Positions 39,137-52,500 are shown, numbered from the stretch's first letter. The stretch is 64,000 nucleotides of DNA from Streptomyces sp. NBC_00091 (GCF_026343185.1 NZ_JAPEMA010000003.1:124001-188000); one strand, 5' to 3'. Notes: generated by a model not told the origin, from the letters alone. Program-made: numbers and translations.

Positions 39137-42100
39137 TCAGGAAGCTCCCAGTTCCTTGTCGATCAGTGCGAAGATCTCGTCGTCCGTCACCGACGCGAGG
39201 GCGTCGTCGTCGAGGACGTCCGCCTCCGTTTCGGTGCCGCGCCACTTCCACAGCAGCGCTTCGAGCCGCTTGGCGACGCTGTCGCGGACGGCGCTGTCCG
39301 GGTCGGCGTCCGCCAGTACGGCTTCCAGGGCGGCGAGTTCACGCAGCCCGGGCGCTTGCGCGCCGCGGGCGGTGCCCAGCTGGTCGAGGAGGTGGCGGGC
39401 GAGGGCAAGCGGGGTCGGGTGGCTGAAGACGAGGGTCGCGGGCAGGGACAGGCCGGTCGCGGCGGTGAGCCGGTTGCGCAGCTCGACCGCGGTCAGCGAG
39501 TCGAACCCGAGCTCCCGGAAGGCCCTTTCCGCCTCGACCGATTCCGTCTCCGGGTGGCCGAGGACCGCGGCCACCCGGGTACGGACGAGGTCGGTGACCG
39601 TGCGCTCCTGCTCCTGCGGGGAGAGCGCGGCCAGCCGCTGTGCGAACGATTCGGCCTCCGCCGCGTCCTGCGAGGCGGCCGTCCGGCGTACGGGCGTACG
39701 CGTCACGGCGCTCGCCCCACCGGTGGCTCCGGCGGCGGCCGCGGCGGCGGACAGTTCCCCGGCGGACACCAGCCGCGACGCGAACGACGCGATGGAGGCC
39801 ACGGGGCGGCCGGTGGCGTCGGCGACCGTGAGGGCCACCTCGTCCGGGCCGGCCGGGGTCAGGTGCACGCGCACGCGCGAGGCTCCCGCGGCGTGCAGGC
39901 GCACTCCGCTCCACGCGAACGGCAGCCAGGCCGTTCCGTCCTCCGTTTCCGGCCCGCTCACCGCCAGCGCGTGGAGCGCGGCGTCGAGCAGGGCCGGATG
40001 GAGGCCGAACCGGCCGGCGTCCTCCTGCTGATCCTCGGGCAGCACCACCTCGGCGTACACCCCGACACCGTCGCCCGGGAGCCAGACCTCGGCCAACCCC
40101 TGAAAGGCCGGGCCGTACCCGTACCCCGACCCCGACAGCCCCTCATAGAAGCCCTCGAGGTCCACGCGCTCGGCGCCGGCCGGGGGCCAGACGGTGAGCT
40201 CGCGGCCCGGCTGCGGGGTCTCGGCGCGGCTGAGCACGCCCTGGGCGTGGCGGGTCCAGGGGCCGTCTGCGGCGTCCTGGCGGCCGTACACCGCGACGGT
40301 GCGCCTGGAGGCCGTGTCAGGGGGGCCGACGACGATCTGGAGCAGTACGGGGCCCTCGTCGGGCAGGACGAGCGGGGCTTCCAGGGTCAGTTCGTCGAGG
40401 GTGTCGCAGCCGGCCTCGTCGCCGGCGCGGACGGCCAGCTCCACGAACGCGGCGCCGGGCAGCACCCGGGCTCCGGCCACGACGTGGTCGGCGAGCCAGG
40501 GGTGGGTACGCAGCGACAGGCGCCCGGTGAGGACGGTCTGGCCGCCTTCGGCGAGGCGGACGGCCGCGCCGAGCAGGGGGTGGTCGGCGGCGCCGAGACC
40601 GGCGGCGGCCACGTCGGCGGCGCCGGAGCCCGCGCCGGTGGCGGTCAGCCAGTAGCGCTCGCGCTGGAAGGCGTAGGTGGGCAGGTCGGCGCCGGAGGCG
40701 TCCTGGCCGGCGTAGACGGCCGGCCAGTCGACGGGGGCGCCGTGGGTCCAGGCCTCGGCGAGGGAGGCCAGGAAGCGCTGCGGGCCGCCTTCTTCACGGC
40801 GCAGGGAGCCGAGGGTGACGGCGGCGGAGTCCGTGGTGTCGATGGTCTCCTGGACGCCGATGGTCAGCACCGGGTGGGCACTGGACTCCACGAAGACCTT
40901 GTGGCCGCGCTCCAGGAGAGCGGCGATGGCGTCCTGGAAACGGACGGTACGGCGGAGGTTGGTGTACCAGTACTCGGCATCCAGCTCCGAACCCTCGGCC
41001 CACTCCCCCGTGACGGTGGAGAAGAACGGGGTCTCGGCGGTGCGCGGCTCGATCCCGGCCAGCAGGCCGATGACCTCGTCGCGGATGGACTCGACCTGCG
41101 GACCGTGCGAGGCGTAGTCCACATTGATGCGACGGGCGCGGACCCCGTCGGCCTCGCAGGCGGCCATCAGCTCGTCCAGGGCCTCCGGGTCACCGGAGAC
41201 GACCGTGGACTGCGGACCGTTCACCGAAGCCAGCGCGAGCCGCTCGCCCCAAGCGGAGATACGTTCCGCCACGGCCTCGGCGGTGTCGGCGACGGACACC
41301 ATGCCGCCCTTGCCGGCGAGTGCCAGCAGCGCCTTGGCACGCAGCGCCGACACCTTCGCCGCGTCCTCCAGCGACAACGCGCCCGAGACGGCCGCGGCGG
41401 CGATCTCACCCTGGGAGTGGCCCACGACGGCCGCCGGAACGACCCCCGCCGCACGCCACAGCTCCGCCAGGGACACCATCACCGCCCACAGGGCCGGCTG
41501 GACCACGTCCACCCGGTCGAAACCGGGCGCACCGTCCTCCTGCCGCAGCACATCCAGCAGCGACCAGTCCGTGTGCGGGGCCAAAGCCTCGGCGCACGCG
41601 TCCAGGCGGGCCGCGAACACCGGCGAGGAGTCGTACAACTCCACCGCCATCCCCAGCCACTGCGAACCCTGCCCCGGGAAGACGAACACCGTCTTCCCGG
41701 TGCCCGCCTGGCCCTGGTGCACGCCCGTCGCGGTGTCGCCCGCGGCGAGGGCGGCGAGGGCGCGCACGGTGTCCTGCGGGGAGGCCTGGGCGGTGACCGC
41801 CGCGCGGTGGTCGAAGGCGGCCCGGGCGGTGGCCAGGGCGACGCCGGTGGCGGTGTGCCCGTCGGCGTACCGCTCGGCGTGCGCGCCGAGCCGTCCGGCC
41901 TGGCCGCGCAGGGCGGCGGCGGTGCGGCCGGAGAGGAGCCAGGGGGTGCCGGCGACGGGCGCGGACAGGACGGCGGGGCGGCCGGGTCCGGTCTCGGCCG
42001 GCTCGCCGTCCGCGTCGGCTTCGACCTCCTGCGGGGTCTGTTCCAGGATGACGTGGGCGTTGGTGCCGCTGATGCCGAACGCCGAGACGCCGGCCCGGCG

Positions 42101-43417
42101 CGGACGGCCGGTCTCCGGCCAGGCACGGGCCTCGGTCAGCAGCTCCACGGCGCCCGAGGCCCAGTCGATCTTCGGGGAGGGCGCGTCGACGTGCAGGGTC
42201 TGCGGGAGCAGGCCGTTGCGCATCGCCATGACCATCTTCATCACGCCGGCCGCGCCCGAAGCGGCCGAGGTGTGGCCGATGTTGGACTTCACGGAGCCGA
42301 GCCACAGCGGCCGGTCGGCGGGCCGGTTCTGCCCGTACGTGGCGAGCAGGGCCTGGGCCTCGATCGGGTCGCCGAGGGTGGTGCCGGTGCCGTGCGCCTC
42401 GACGGCGTCGACGTCGGCGGCGGCGATGCGGGCGCTGGCGAGGGCCTGCTTGATGACCCGCATCTGGGCGGGCCCGTTGGGGGCGGTGAGCCCGTTGCTG
42501 GCGCCGTCCTGGTTGACGGCCGTGCCGCGGACCACGGCCAGGATCCGGCGGCCGGCCCGGCGGGCGTCGGAGAGCCGTTCGACGAGGAGCATGCCGACGC
42601 CCTCGGCGGGCCCGAAGCCGTCGGCGGCGGCGGCGAAGGCCTTGCAGCGGCCGTCGGCGGCGAGCGCCCGCTGGCGGCTGAACTCCACGAACCCGGCGGG
42701 GTTCGACATGACGGTGACACCGCCGACGAGGGCCATGGAGCATTCGCCGGTGCGCAGGGCCTGGGCGGCCATGTGCAGGGCGACGAGGGAGGAGGAGCAG
42801 GCGGTGTCGATGGTGACGGCCGGGCCCTCGAGGCCGAGGGAGTAGGCGAGCCGGCCGGACATGACGCTGGCGAGGTTGCCGGTGCCGAGGTAGCCCTCCA
42901 GCTCGTCCGGGGCCTCGAGGATGCCGGTCGTGTAGTCGATGGCGCTGAAGCCGACGAAGGTGCCGGTGAGGCTGCCGGTGAGGGTGGCGGGGTCGATCCC
43001 GGCGCGTTCGACGGCCTCCCAGCCGGTCTCCAGGAGCAGGCGCTGCTGGGGGTCCATGGCGAGGGCCTCGCGCGGGGAGATCCCGAAGAAGCCGGCGTCG
43101 AACTCGTCGACGTCGTGCAGGAAGCCGCCTTCCTGCACGTAGTTGGTGCCCGGCTTGTCGGGGTCGGGGTCGTAGAGGGATTCGATGTCCCACCCGCGGT
43201 TGACGGGGAAGCCGCCGACGGCGTCGCCGCCGGCCGCGACCAGCTCCCACAGGTCTTCGGGGGAGCTCACCCCGCCCGGATAGCGGCAGGCCATGCCGGT
43301 GATCGCGATCGGTTCGTGGCCGGCCGACTCGGCGGCCTGCAGCCGCTTGCGGGTCTGCTGCAGGTCGGCCGTCGCCCGCTTGAGGTATTCGAGGAGCTTT
43401 TCTTCGTTGTTCGCCAT
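39137..43417 (-). CDS. Type I PKS, single module KS-AT-DH-ACP lacking KR
   Basis: 1426 residues. Docking helix ([19 protein letters not shown]), KS (Cys206), AT (GHSQGE near 666, YASH near 768, methylmalonyl), DH ([11 protein letters not shown] near 978, LLDAALH near 1145), ACP (GFDSLTA near 1304), docking tail. There is no KR or ER. The DH keeps its His and Asp but should have no beta-hydroxyl to act on, so the beta-keto group stays. On the narasin backbone this is C9-C10 with the C11 ketone. The DH is nearly the same as that of the preceding fully reducing module, and the sequence after it resumes at a TPVRR linker like that behind a KR, so ER-KR seem deleted in frame. ATG 43417 follows GGAGATACCGACC. 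Confidence 0.95.
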   Translation of the reverse strand: MANNEEKLLEYLKRATADLQQTRKRLQAAESAGHEPIAITGMACRYPGGVSSPEDLWELVAAGGDAVGGFPVNRGWDIESLYDPDPDKPGTNYVQEGGFLHDVDEFDAGFFGISPREALAMDPQQRLLLETGWEAVERAGIDPATLTGSLTGTFVGFSAIDYTTGILEAPDELEGYLGTGNLASVMSGRLAYSLGLEGPAVTIDTACSSSLVALHMAAQALRTGECSMALVGGVTVMSNPAGFVEFSRQRALAADGRCKAFAAAADGFGPAEGVGMLLVERLSDARRAGRRILAVVRGTAVNQDGASNGLTAPNGPAQMRVIKQALASARIAAADVDAVEAHGTGTTLGDPIEAQALLATYGQNRPADRPLWLGSVKSNIGHTSAASGAAGVMKMVMAMRNGLLPQTLHVDAPSPKIDWASGAVELLTEARAWPETGRPRRAGVSAFGISGTNAHVILEQTPQEVEADADGEPAETGPGRPAVLSAPVAGTPWLLSGRTAAALRGQAGRLGAHAERYADGHTATGVALATARAAFDHRAAVTAQASPQDTVRALAALAAGDTATGVHQGQAGTGKTVFVFPGQGSQWLGMAVELYDSSPVFAARLDACAEALAPHTDWSLLDVLRQEDGAPGFDRVDVVQPALWAVMVSLAELWRAAGVVPAAVVGHSQGEIAAAAVSGALSLEDAAKVSALRAKALLALAGKGGMVSVADTAEAVAERISAWGERLALASVNGPQSTVVSGDPEALDELMAACEADGVRARRINVDYASHGPQVESIRDEVIGLLAGIEPRTAETPFFSTVTGEWAEGSELDAEYWYTNLRRTVRFQDAIAALLERGHKVFVESSAHPVLTIGVQETIDTTDSAAVTLGSLRREEGGPQRFLASLAEAWTHGAPVDWPAVYAGQDASGADLPTYAFQRERYWLTATGAGSGAADVAAAGLGAADHPLLGAAVRLAEGGQTVLTGRLSLRTHPWLADHVVAGARVLPGAAFVELAVRAGDEAGCDTLDELTLEAPLVLPDEGPVLLQIVVGPPDTASRRTVAVYGRQDAADGPWTRHAQGVLSRAETPQPGRELTVWPPAGAERVDLEGFYEGLSGSGYGYGPAFQGLAEVWLPGDGVGVYAEVVLPEDQQEDAGRFGLHPALLDAALHALAVSGPETEDGTAWLPFAWSGVRLHAAGASRVRVHLTPAGPDEVALTVADATGRPVASIASFASRLVSAGELSAAAAAAGATGGASAVTRTPVRRTAASQDAAEAESFAQRLAALSPQEQERTVTDLVRTRVAAVLGHPETESVEAERAFRELGFDSLTAVELRNRLTAATGLSLPATLVFSHPTPLALARHLLDQLGTARGAQAPGLRELAALEAVLADADPDSAVRDSVAKRLEALLWKWRGTETEADVLDDDALASVTDDEIFALIDKELGAS
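39670..39785 (-). other. Likely ER-KR deletion scar between DH and ACP
   Basis: The DH end ([10 protein letters not shown]) joins an Ala/Gly-rich linker and then RTPVRR, about 40 residues before the [14 protein letters not shown] stands at the same place after the KR of the fully reducing module at 22819-34089. The junction therefore reads as DH fused to a post-KR linker. Confidence 0.65.
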
Positions 43418-43476
43418 GGTCGGTATCTCCGTGGGCCCCGTGGGGCGGATCGCTGGCCGGCGGGTGGGATGGGGGA

Positions 43477-43524
43477 AGGGGTGCCTCCCCGGCCGGGCCG
43501 GGGCCCGGTCGGGAAGGCACCCCT
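43477..43524 (-). promoter_or_regulatory. Intercistronic stem-loop inside the PKS operon
   Basis: AGGGGTGCCT (43477-43486) and AGGCACCCCT (43515-43524) are exactly complementary, and the GC-rich loop can pair further. It lies in the 119-base gap between two PKS genes, the longest gap in the PKS array. It could be a partial terminator, an attenuator or an RNA-processing site. Confidence 0.55.
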
Positions 43525-43536
43525 CCCGGAGGTGCG

Positions 43537-46500
43537 TCAGGAGGTGCCCAGCTCTTTGTCGAGCAGGGCGAACATGTCGTCGGCGGTGGCCGTGGTGAGG
43601 CCCTCGCCGGTGCTCTCGTCGGGGGTGGCGTCCGCGCCGCCCCAGGTCCACAGCAGTGCCTCGAGGCGCTGCTTGAGCTTGGTGCGGGTGTCGGTGTCGG
43701 GGTCGGTGGCGGCGAGCGCGCCTTCGAGGCGGTCGAGTTCGTCGAGGACCGATCCGACGGGTGCCGTCGACTCCGGCAGCAGGGCGCCGCGCAGGTGTCC
43801 GGCGAGGGCCGCCGGGTTGGGGTAGTCGAAGACGATCGTGGCGGGGAGCTTGAGGCCGGTGGCGGCGCCGAGCCGGTCGCGCAGTTCGACGGCGGTCAGC
43901 GAGTCGAAGCCGAGGCCCTTGAAGGCGCGGCCGGGTTCGATGGCGTCGCCCGAGTCGTGGCCCAGGACCCCGGCCACCTTCTCGCGCACCAGGTCGAGGA
44001 GGATCGTCTCGCGCTCGGCGGGGTTCGCCGCGGTGAGCTCTTCGACGAGCCGGGCCGCGGCCCCGGTGGCGGCCGCCGCCGTCTGCGTGGGCTCTTCGGC
44101 GGCCTTCAGGGCGGCGCGGGCCTCGGGGACGCCCTGGATGAGCGGGCTGGGGCGGCCGGAGGTGAAGCCGCGGGCGAAGCGCTCCCATTCGACGTCGGCG
44201 ACGGCACGGAACACCTCGTCGTGCTCCACGGCCTGGACCATCGCGTTCAGGGCGAGTTCGGGGTCCATCTCGATGACGCCGCGACGGCGCATGTACTCCT
44301 CGACGCCCTCGCCCTCCATCATGCCGCCGCCGCCCCAGGCGCCCCAGGCGAGGGAGGTGGCGGTCAGGCCGCGGGCCCGGCGCTGCTGTGCGAACGCGTC
44401 GAGGTAGGCGTTGCCGGGGGCGTAGCCGCCGTGCCGGCCGCTGCCCCAGACACCGGAGTTCGAGGAGAACAGGACGAACGCGTCGAGTGCGGTGTCGCCG
44501 AGCAGCTCGTCGAGGTGGCGGGCGCCGTCGATCTTGCCTTCGTTGATCTTCCGGTACTCGTCGGTGGTCATCTCGTCGACGAGGGTCGACTGGACGATGC
44601 CGACGGCGTGGACGACGGCGGTCAGGGGCTGCCCGGCCGGGATCGCGTCGAGGACCGCCTTGAGCTGTTCGCGGTCGGACACGTCGCAGGCCGGGATGGT
44701 GACGTCGGCGCCCAGGGCGCGGAGCTCGGCGGCGAGTTCGGCGGCTCCCGGGGCGTCGGCGCCGCGCCGGCTGGTGAGGACGAGGTGGGCGGCGCCGGTG
44801 GCGGCGAGCCGGCGGGCGACGCGGGCGCCGACGCCTCCGGTGCCGCCGGTGACCAGGACGGTCCCGGACGGCTCCCAGCGGCGGACCGGCTCGCGGTCGC
44901 CGAGCGGGGAGCGCACCAGGCGGCGGCCGAAGGCACCGCCGGCCCGGACCGCGACCTGGTCCTCGTCGCCGAGGCCGGTGAGGACCCGGGCGAGCCGGGC
45001 CGCGGCCCGCTCGTCCGGCTCCGCCGGCAGGTCGACGAGGCCGCCCCAGGTACGGGGCTGTTCGAGGCCGACGACCCGGCCGAGGCCCCACAGCTGGGCC
45101 TGGACGGGGTCGGCGGGCGCGTCCGCCGGCCCGGTGGCGACGGCGCCGTGCGTGAGCACCCACAGGGGTGCGGTGACGCCGGCGTCGCCGAGGGCCTGGA
45201 CGAGGACGAGGGTGCCGGTGGCGACGGCGTCCCGGTCGGCGGCGTCGCCGAGCAGGCTCACCACGCCGGTGAGGGGGCCGTCGGGCAGCTGGGAGGCCCA
45301 GGCGGTGCGGTCGGCCTCGGCCGGGTCGAGGACGATCCGGTGGACCTCGGCGCCCTGCGCGGCGAGCGCGGCGACGGTGGCCCCGGTGCGGCCGGGGTCG
45401 GCGGCGTGCAGCGGTTCCACGACGAGCCAGCCGCCGGTGAGCCGGTCGGTGGCGTCCTCGGGCAGCAGGGTCCAGTCGACGTCGTAGCGCCAGGAGTCGA
45501 CGGTGGAGCGCTCGCGGCGGCCGCGCCGCCAGGTGGCGAGCTCGGGCAGCAGGTCGCGCAGCGGACGGTCGCCGTCGAGGCCGACGGTCTCGGCGAGGGA
45601 GTCCAGGTCTCCGGCCTCCACGGCCGACCAGAACGCGCCCTCGGTCTCCTCGGCCGCGCCTTGCGGGGCGGTGGCCTCGGCGGGGCCGGACTCCAGCCAG
45701 TAGCGCTGCTGCTGGAAGGCGTACGTGGGGAGCTCGACGGGGCGCGCGCCGCGTCCGGCGAGGACGGAGCGCCAGTCGACGTCGATGCCCCGGGTCCAGG
45801 CGGCGGCGAGCGAGGTGTAGAAGCGGGCGAGGCCGCCCTCCTCGCGGCGCAGGGTGCCCAGGGCCAGGGCCTCGGATCCGGCGGCCTCGGCGGTCTCCAG
45901 GACTCCGTACACGAGGACGGGGTGGGCGCTGGACTCCACGAACGCCCGGAAGCCCTCCGCCAGGAGGGAGCGGACGACGGGCTCGAAGGAGACGGGCTGC
46001 CGGCAGTTCTCGTACCAGTAGGCGGCGGTCAGCTCGGAGCCGTCCAGGACCTCGCCGGTGACGGTGGAGTACAGCGGGACGGAGCCGGCGCGCGGCCGGA
46101 CGAACGAGAGGAGTTCGATCACCTGGTCCTTGAGGCGGTCGACCTGGGCGCAGTGGGAGGCCACCGTCGAGGGGATGACCTTGGCCCGGATGCCGTCGGC
46201 CTCCAGGGCCGCGACCAGTTCCTCCAGCGGGGCCACCTCACCGGCGACGGTGACCGTACCCGGGCCGTTGATGCCCGCGATGGACAGCGCGTCCCCGTAC
46301 GGGGCGATCCGGGCCCGGACCGCGTCCGCACCCAGCGACACCGAAGCCACCGCGCCACAGCCCACCAACTCGTCCGCGAACAGCTGCGAGCGGAGCACGA
46401 CCACCTTGGCCGCGTCCTCCAGCGACAGCGCACCCGACACGGCCGCGGCCGCGATCTCGCCCTGCGAGTGACCCACGACCGCGTCCGGCACCACACCGGC

Positions 46501-49500
46501 CGCACGCCACAGCTCGGCAAGGGACACCATCACGGTGAACAGGACCGGCTGGAGCACCTCGATACGGGTCAGCTCCGGAGTACCCTCGGCCCCCCGCAGC
46601 ACACCCTCCACGGACCAGTCGACGTGAGCCTCAACAGCCGCCGCGACCTCCGCGAACCGAGCCGCGAACACCGGCGAGGCGTCGAGGAGTTCGGCCCCCA
46701 TGCCGGCCCACTGGGAGCCCTGGCCGGGGAAGACGAACACCGTCTTGCCCTCGATGTCGGCGGCGCCGGTGACGGTCTGTCCGGCGGGCGCTCCGGCGGC
46801 CAGCGCGGCCAGTCCGGCGAGGGCTTCCTCGCGGCTGCCGAGGACGACGGCGGCCCGGTGGTCCAGGCGGGCCCGGGTGGTGGCCAGGGACAGCGCGACG
46901 TCGGACAGGGACAGGTCGACGTCGGCGGCGAGGTGGTCGTGCAGCCGCTGGGCCTGCGCCTGGAGGGCGGCGGGGTTCTTGCCGGTCAGGGTCCAGGGCA
47001 CGGTGGCGGCCAGCACTCCGGCCACGGCGGGGCGCCCGGTGTCCTCGGGCGCCCGGTCGTGGTCCGTGGCGGCCAGGGGGGACTGCTCCAGGATGACGTG
47101 GGCGTTCGTGCCGCTGAGGCCGAAGGAGGAGACGCCGACGCGGCGCGGGTGGCCGGTCTCGGGCCAGGCGCGCTGCTCGGTGAGCAGCTCGACGGAGCCG
47201 GTGGACCATTCCACGTGCGGGGAGGGCTCGTCGACGTGCAGGGTCTTGGCGAGGACGCCGTGGCGCAGGGCCATCACGGACTTGATGACGCCGGCGATGC
47301 CGGAGACGGCCTGGGTGTGGCCGATGTTGGACTTGAGGGAGCCGAGCCACAGCGGCCGGTCCTCGTCGCGGCCCTGGCCGTAGGTGGCGAGCAGGGCGTG
47401 CGCCTCGATGGGGTCGCCCAGCTTGGTGCCGGTGCCGTGGGCCTCGACGGCGTCGACGTCCTGTGCGGCGAGCTTGGCGGAGGCCAGGGCCTGGCGGATG
47501 ACGCGCTGCTGGGAGGGGCCGCTGGGGGCGGTCAGTCCGTTGCTGGCGCCGTCCTGGTTGGTGGCGGAGCCGCGGACGACGGCCAGGACGCGGTGTCCGT
47601 TGCGGCGGGCGTCGGAGAGCTTCTCCAGGAGGAGGACGCCGAGGCCCTCGGAGAAGGCGGTGCCGTCGGCGGCTCCGGCGAAGGCCTTGGCGCGGCCGTC
47701 GGCGGCCAGCGCCCGCTGGCGTCCGAACTCCAGGAACTCGGCGGGGGTCGACATGACGGCGACGCCGCCCGCGAGGGCCATCGAGCACTCGCCCTGGCGC
47801 AGGGACTGCGCGGCCAGGTGCAGGGCGACCAGCGAGGAGGAGCAGGCGGTGTCGACGGTGACGGCGGGGCCCTCGAGGCCGAAGCTGTAGGCGACGCGGC
47901 CGGAGATGACGCTGTTGGAGAGGCCGGTGCCGAAGTAGCCCTCGACGCCTTCGGGGATCTCGCACAGTTCGGTGGCGTACCCGGACGGCACGGCGCCGAC
48001 GAAGACGCCGGTGCGGGTGCCCTTGAGGGTGGCGGGGTCGATGCCGGCCCGTTCGAAGACCTGCCAGGCGCCTTCCAGGACGAGCCGCTGCTGCGGGTCC
48101 ATGGCGAGGGCCTCGCGCGGGGAGATCCCGAACAGCTCGGCGTCGAAGCGGCCCGCGTCGTGCAGGAATCCCCCTTCCTTCACGTAGGTGCGGCCGGGCG
48201 TGCCGGGCTCGGGGTCGTAGATGGCGTCCAGGTCCCAGCCGCGGTTGGCGGGGAAGGCGCCGATGGCGTCGCCGCCTTCGGCGACGAGCCGCCACAGCGC
48301 TTCGGGCGAGTCCACGCCGTCGGGGAAGCGGCAGGCCATGCCGACGATCACGACCGGGTCGCCGTCGGCGGCCGGGGCGGTGAGGGGGGCGTTGTCCTGC
48401 TGCTCCCGCTCGGCGTCGCCGAGGAGTGCGGTACGCAGCTGGCGGGCGAGGGAGGCCGGGGTGGGGTGGTCGAAGACGATGGTGGCGGGCAGCCGCAGTC
48501 CGGTGGCCGCGCCGAGCCGGTTGCGCAGTTCGACCGCGGTCAGCGAGTCGAAGCCGAGCTCCTTGAAGGCCTTCTCGGCGCCGACGGCCTCGGCGGCGGA
48601 GTGTCCGAGGACGGCGGCCGCGTGGGTGCGGACCAGGTCGAGCAGGGTCCGCAGCTGGTCGTCGGGGGTCAGTGCGGTCAGTCGGCGGGCGAGCGCGGAG
48701 CCGCCCGCGCCGTCGGCGTTCTCGACGGTGCGGCGGCCCGGTACGCGGACCAGGCCGCGGGCGAGCGCGGGCAGGGTGCCGCCGGTGGCCATGGTGCGCA
48801 GGGCGGCCGCGTCCAGGCGTACGGGCACCAGCAGGGGTGCGCCGCCGGTGACGCCCGCGTCGAGGAGCGCGAGGCCCTCGGCCGGGGAGAAGGCGACCAT
48901 GCCGGAGCGGGCCATGCGGGCCACGTCCTCCTCGGAGAGGTGGCCGGTCATGCCGCTGGCCTTGTCCCACAGGCCCCAGGCGAGTGAGGTGGCGGGCAGG
49001 CCCTGGGCGCAGCGGTGCTGGGCGAGGGCGTCCAGGAAGGCGTTGGCGGCGGCGTAGTTGCCCTGGGCGGGGCCGCCGATGACCCCTGCCGCGGAGGAGA
49101 ACAGGACGAAGGCGGTGAGGTCCAGGTCGCGGGTGAGCTCGTGGAGGAGCGCGGCCGCGTCCGCCTTGGGGCGCAGGACGGCGCCGAGCCGGTCGGCGTC
49201 GAGGGAGGCGATCACCCCGTCGTCGAGGACTCCGGCGGTGTGGACGACTCCGCGCAGCGGCCGGTCGGCGGGGATGGCGGCGAGGAGGGCGGCCAGTGCG
49301 TCGCGGTCGGCGGCGTCGCAGGCCACGACCTCGGCCGTAGCGCCCAACTCGGCTATCTCGGCGACCAGTTCGGCGGCCCCGGGGGCGTCCGGGCCGCGTC
49401 GGCCGGCCAGCAGCAGGTTCCGTACGCCGTGCTCGGTGACCAGGTGCTTGGCGACCAGCGCGCCCAGGGTGCCCGTACCGCCCGTGATCAGGACGGTGCC

Positions 49501-52500
49501 GGCCGGGTCCCAGCCCTGCGGGACCGTCAGGACGATCTTGCCCACGTGCTTGGCCTGGCTCATGAACCGGAAGGCCTCCGGCGCCCGCCGGATGTCCCAC
49601 GTACGGACCGGCAGCGGCTGGAGCACGCCCGCCTCGAACAGCCGGCCCAGCTCGGCGAGCATCTCGGCGATGCGCTCCGGTCCGGCTTCGGCGAGGTCGA
49701 AGGCCCGGTAGGCGACGCCGGTGTGGTCCCGTTCGATGTCCTGCGGGTCGCGGACATCGGTCTTGCCCATCTCGACGAAGCGGCCGCCGCGCGGCAGCAG
49801 CCGCAGCGAGGCGTCGGTGAGTTCGCCGGCGAGGGAGTTCAGGACGACGTCGACGCCCTCGCCGCCGGTGGCGGTGGAGAAGCGCTCCTCGAAGGAGGCG
49901 TCACGGGAGGAGGCGATGTGGGCGTCGTCGAGACCGGCCGCGCGCAGCGCGTCCCACTTGCCCTCGCTGGCCGTACCGAACACCTCGGCACCCAGGTGCC
50001 GGGCGATCTGCACCGCCGCCGAACCCACACCACCGGCCGCGGCGTGCACCAGCACCCGCTCGCCGGCCTTCAGCCCCGCCAGCTCCACCAGCGCGTAGTA
50101 CGCGGTGAGGAACGCGGTCGGCGCGGACGCGGCCTGTTCGAAGGTCCAGCCGTCGGGGATACGGGTGACGACGCGCCGGTCGGCCACCGTGTCCGGGCCG
50201 AAAGCGCCCGGGACCGGGCCCATCACCCGGTCGCCGACGGCGAGTCCGCTGACGCCGGAGCCCACCTCGGTGACGACGCCGGCGCCCTCGTTGCCCATCG
50301 TCGCGTCGCCCGGGTACATGCCGAGCGCGATCATCACGTCGCGGAAGTTCAGGCCCGCGGCGCGGACCGCGACACGGATCTCGCCCTCGGCGAGCGGCCG
50401 GGTCCCGGCGGGCACGAGGGCCAGGTGGTCCAGGGTCCCGCCGGAGGCGGCGAGCTGCCAGTGCGCGGCGGACCGCGGGGGCGTCAGGGTGCCGCCGGGG
50501 GCGGTCCCCCGGACCAGGCGCGGCGCGAGCACGGCCGCGTCCCGCACGGCGGCCTGCGGTTCGCCGGCCCGGTGCGCGGCGGCCACGGCCGCCGGGAGCG
50601 CGGCGGCGGCGTCCTCGGCCGCGTCGAGGTCGACGAGCAGCAGCCGGCCGGGGTTCTCGGCCTGCGCGGAGCGGACCAGGCCCCACAGCGGGGCGTGCAC
50701 CAGGTCGGTGACGTCCTCGCCGGGTCGTACGGAGACGGCGCCGCGGGTGACGACCGCCAGGCGGGCGCCCTCCAGCCGCTCGTCCGCGAGCCAGTCCTGG
50801 AGGACCGTGAGGATCCGGGCGGTCTCCTCGCGGACCGCGTCGGCGAGCGCGGCGGCGGAGCCGGCCGACGTGGCCGGGGCGCTGCCGACGGGCAGTACGA
50901 CGACCTCGGGGGCGGGCAGTCCGGCGGCGACGGCGTCGCCGAGGGTGGCCACGTCGTCGAAGATCTGCGGGAACGCGCCGAGCCGCTGGAAGGCGGCCTC
51001 GACGCCGAGGCGGTCCTCGCCGAGCACGAACCAGTCGTGCGGCGCGGCGTCCTGCGGGAGGCCGTCCGTGTCCACGGCCGTCCAGTCCAGCCGGAACAGG
51101 GAGTCGTCGGTGGCCGGCCCGGAGTCGAGGGACGCGGCGGTGACGGCCCGGGACACCAGGGCGCCGACGGTGGCGACGGGTCGGCCCGTGGCGTCGGCGA
51201 TCTCCAGGCCGACGCCGTCCTCCCCGGCCGGGGAGATCCGCACGCGCAGCGCGGTCGCGCCGACCGCGTGGAGGGTGACCCCGTTCCAGGAGAACGGCAG
51301 GCGTACGCCTTCGGCCTCGCCGCGGGCGGCCGGCACCAGGCCGGCGTGCAGGGCGGCGTCGAGGAGGGCGGGGTGGAGGCCGAACCGGGCGGCGTCGTCG
51401 TGCTGCTCGTGGGCGAGGGCGACCTCGGCGTAGATCTCGTCGCCGTCGCTCTGCTTCCACACCGCGCTCAGGCCCTGGAAGGCGGGCCCGTACTGGTAGC
51501 CGGCCCCGGAGAGGGCCTCGTAGAAGCCGTCGAGGGAGACGGGTTCGGCGCCGGGCGGCGGCCAGGCGGAGAGGTCGAAGGCCGGTTCGCGGCGGGCGCC
51601 GAGCAGCAGACCGGTGGCGTGGCGGGTCCACGGGGTGCCCTCGGGGGCGTCCTCGGGGAGGGAGTAGAGGGCCACGGGCCTGCGGCCGTCGGATTCGGGG
51701 CCGCCGACGACGAGCTGGAGGCGGGCCGCGCTCTCGGGGGGCAGGACGAGCGGGGCTTCCAGGGTCAGTTCGTCGAGGGTGTCGCAGCCGGCCTCGTCGC
51801 CGGCGCGGACGGCCAGCTCGACGAACGCGGTGCCGGGGAGGATGACCGTGCCGTTCACGGCGTGGTCGGCGAGCCAGGGGTGGGTGCGCAGCGACAGGCG
51901 CCCGGTGAGGACGGCCTGGTCTCCGTCGGCGAGGCGGACGGTCGCACCGAGGAGGGGGTGGTCGGCGGCGCCGAGACCGGCGGCGGTCACGTCGCCGGAA
52001 CCGGAGTCGGCCACCTCGAGCCAGTAGTGCTCGCGCTGGAAGGCGTAGGTCGGCAGGTCGACGCGCGCGGCCTCCTGGGAGGCGTAGACGGTCTGCCAGT
52101 CGACGGGGGCGCCGTGGGTCCAGGCCTGGGCGAGGGAGGCGAGGAAGCGCTGCGGGCCGCCCTCTTCACGGCGCAGGGTGCCCTGGGTGACGGCCGGGGA
52201 GCCGGCGGCCTCGATGGTCTCCTGGACGCCGATGGTCAGCACCGGGTGGGCGCTGGACTCGACGAACAGCCCGTGGCCGCGCTCCAGGAGGGCGGCGATG
52301 GCGTCCTGGAAGCGGACGGTGCGGCGGAGGTTGGTGTACCAGTACTCGGCGTCCAGCTCGGAGCCGTCGGCCCACTCCCCCGTGACGGTGGAGAAGAAGG
52401 GGATCTCGGCGGTGCGCGGCTGAATCCCGGCCAGGAGACCGATGACCTCGTCGCGGATCGACTCCACCTGCGGACCGTGCGAGGCGTAGTCGACGTTGAT

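Noticed and set aside
43418..45163. In-frame upstream extension of the PKS that starts at 43417
   Set aside because: The extra 582 codons are a shifted reading of the upstream PKS. The docking helix MANNEEKL, with ribosome site, marks the true start.
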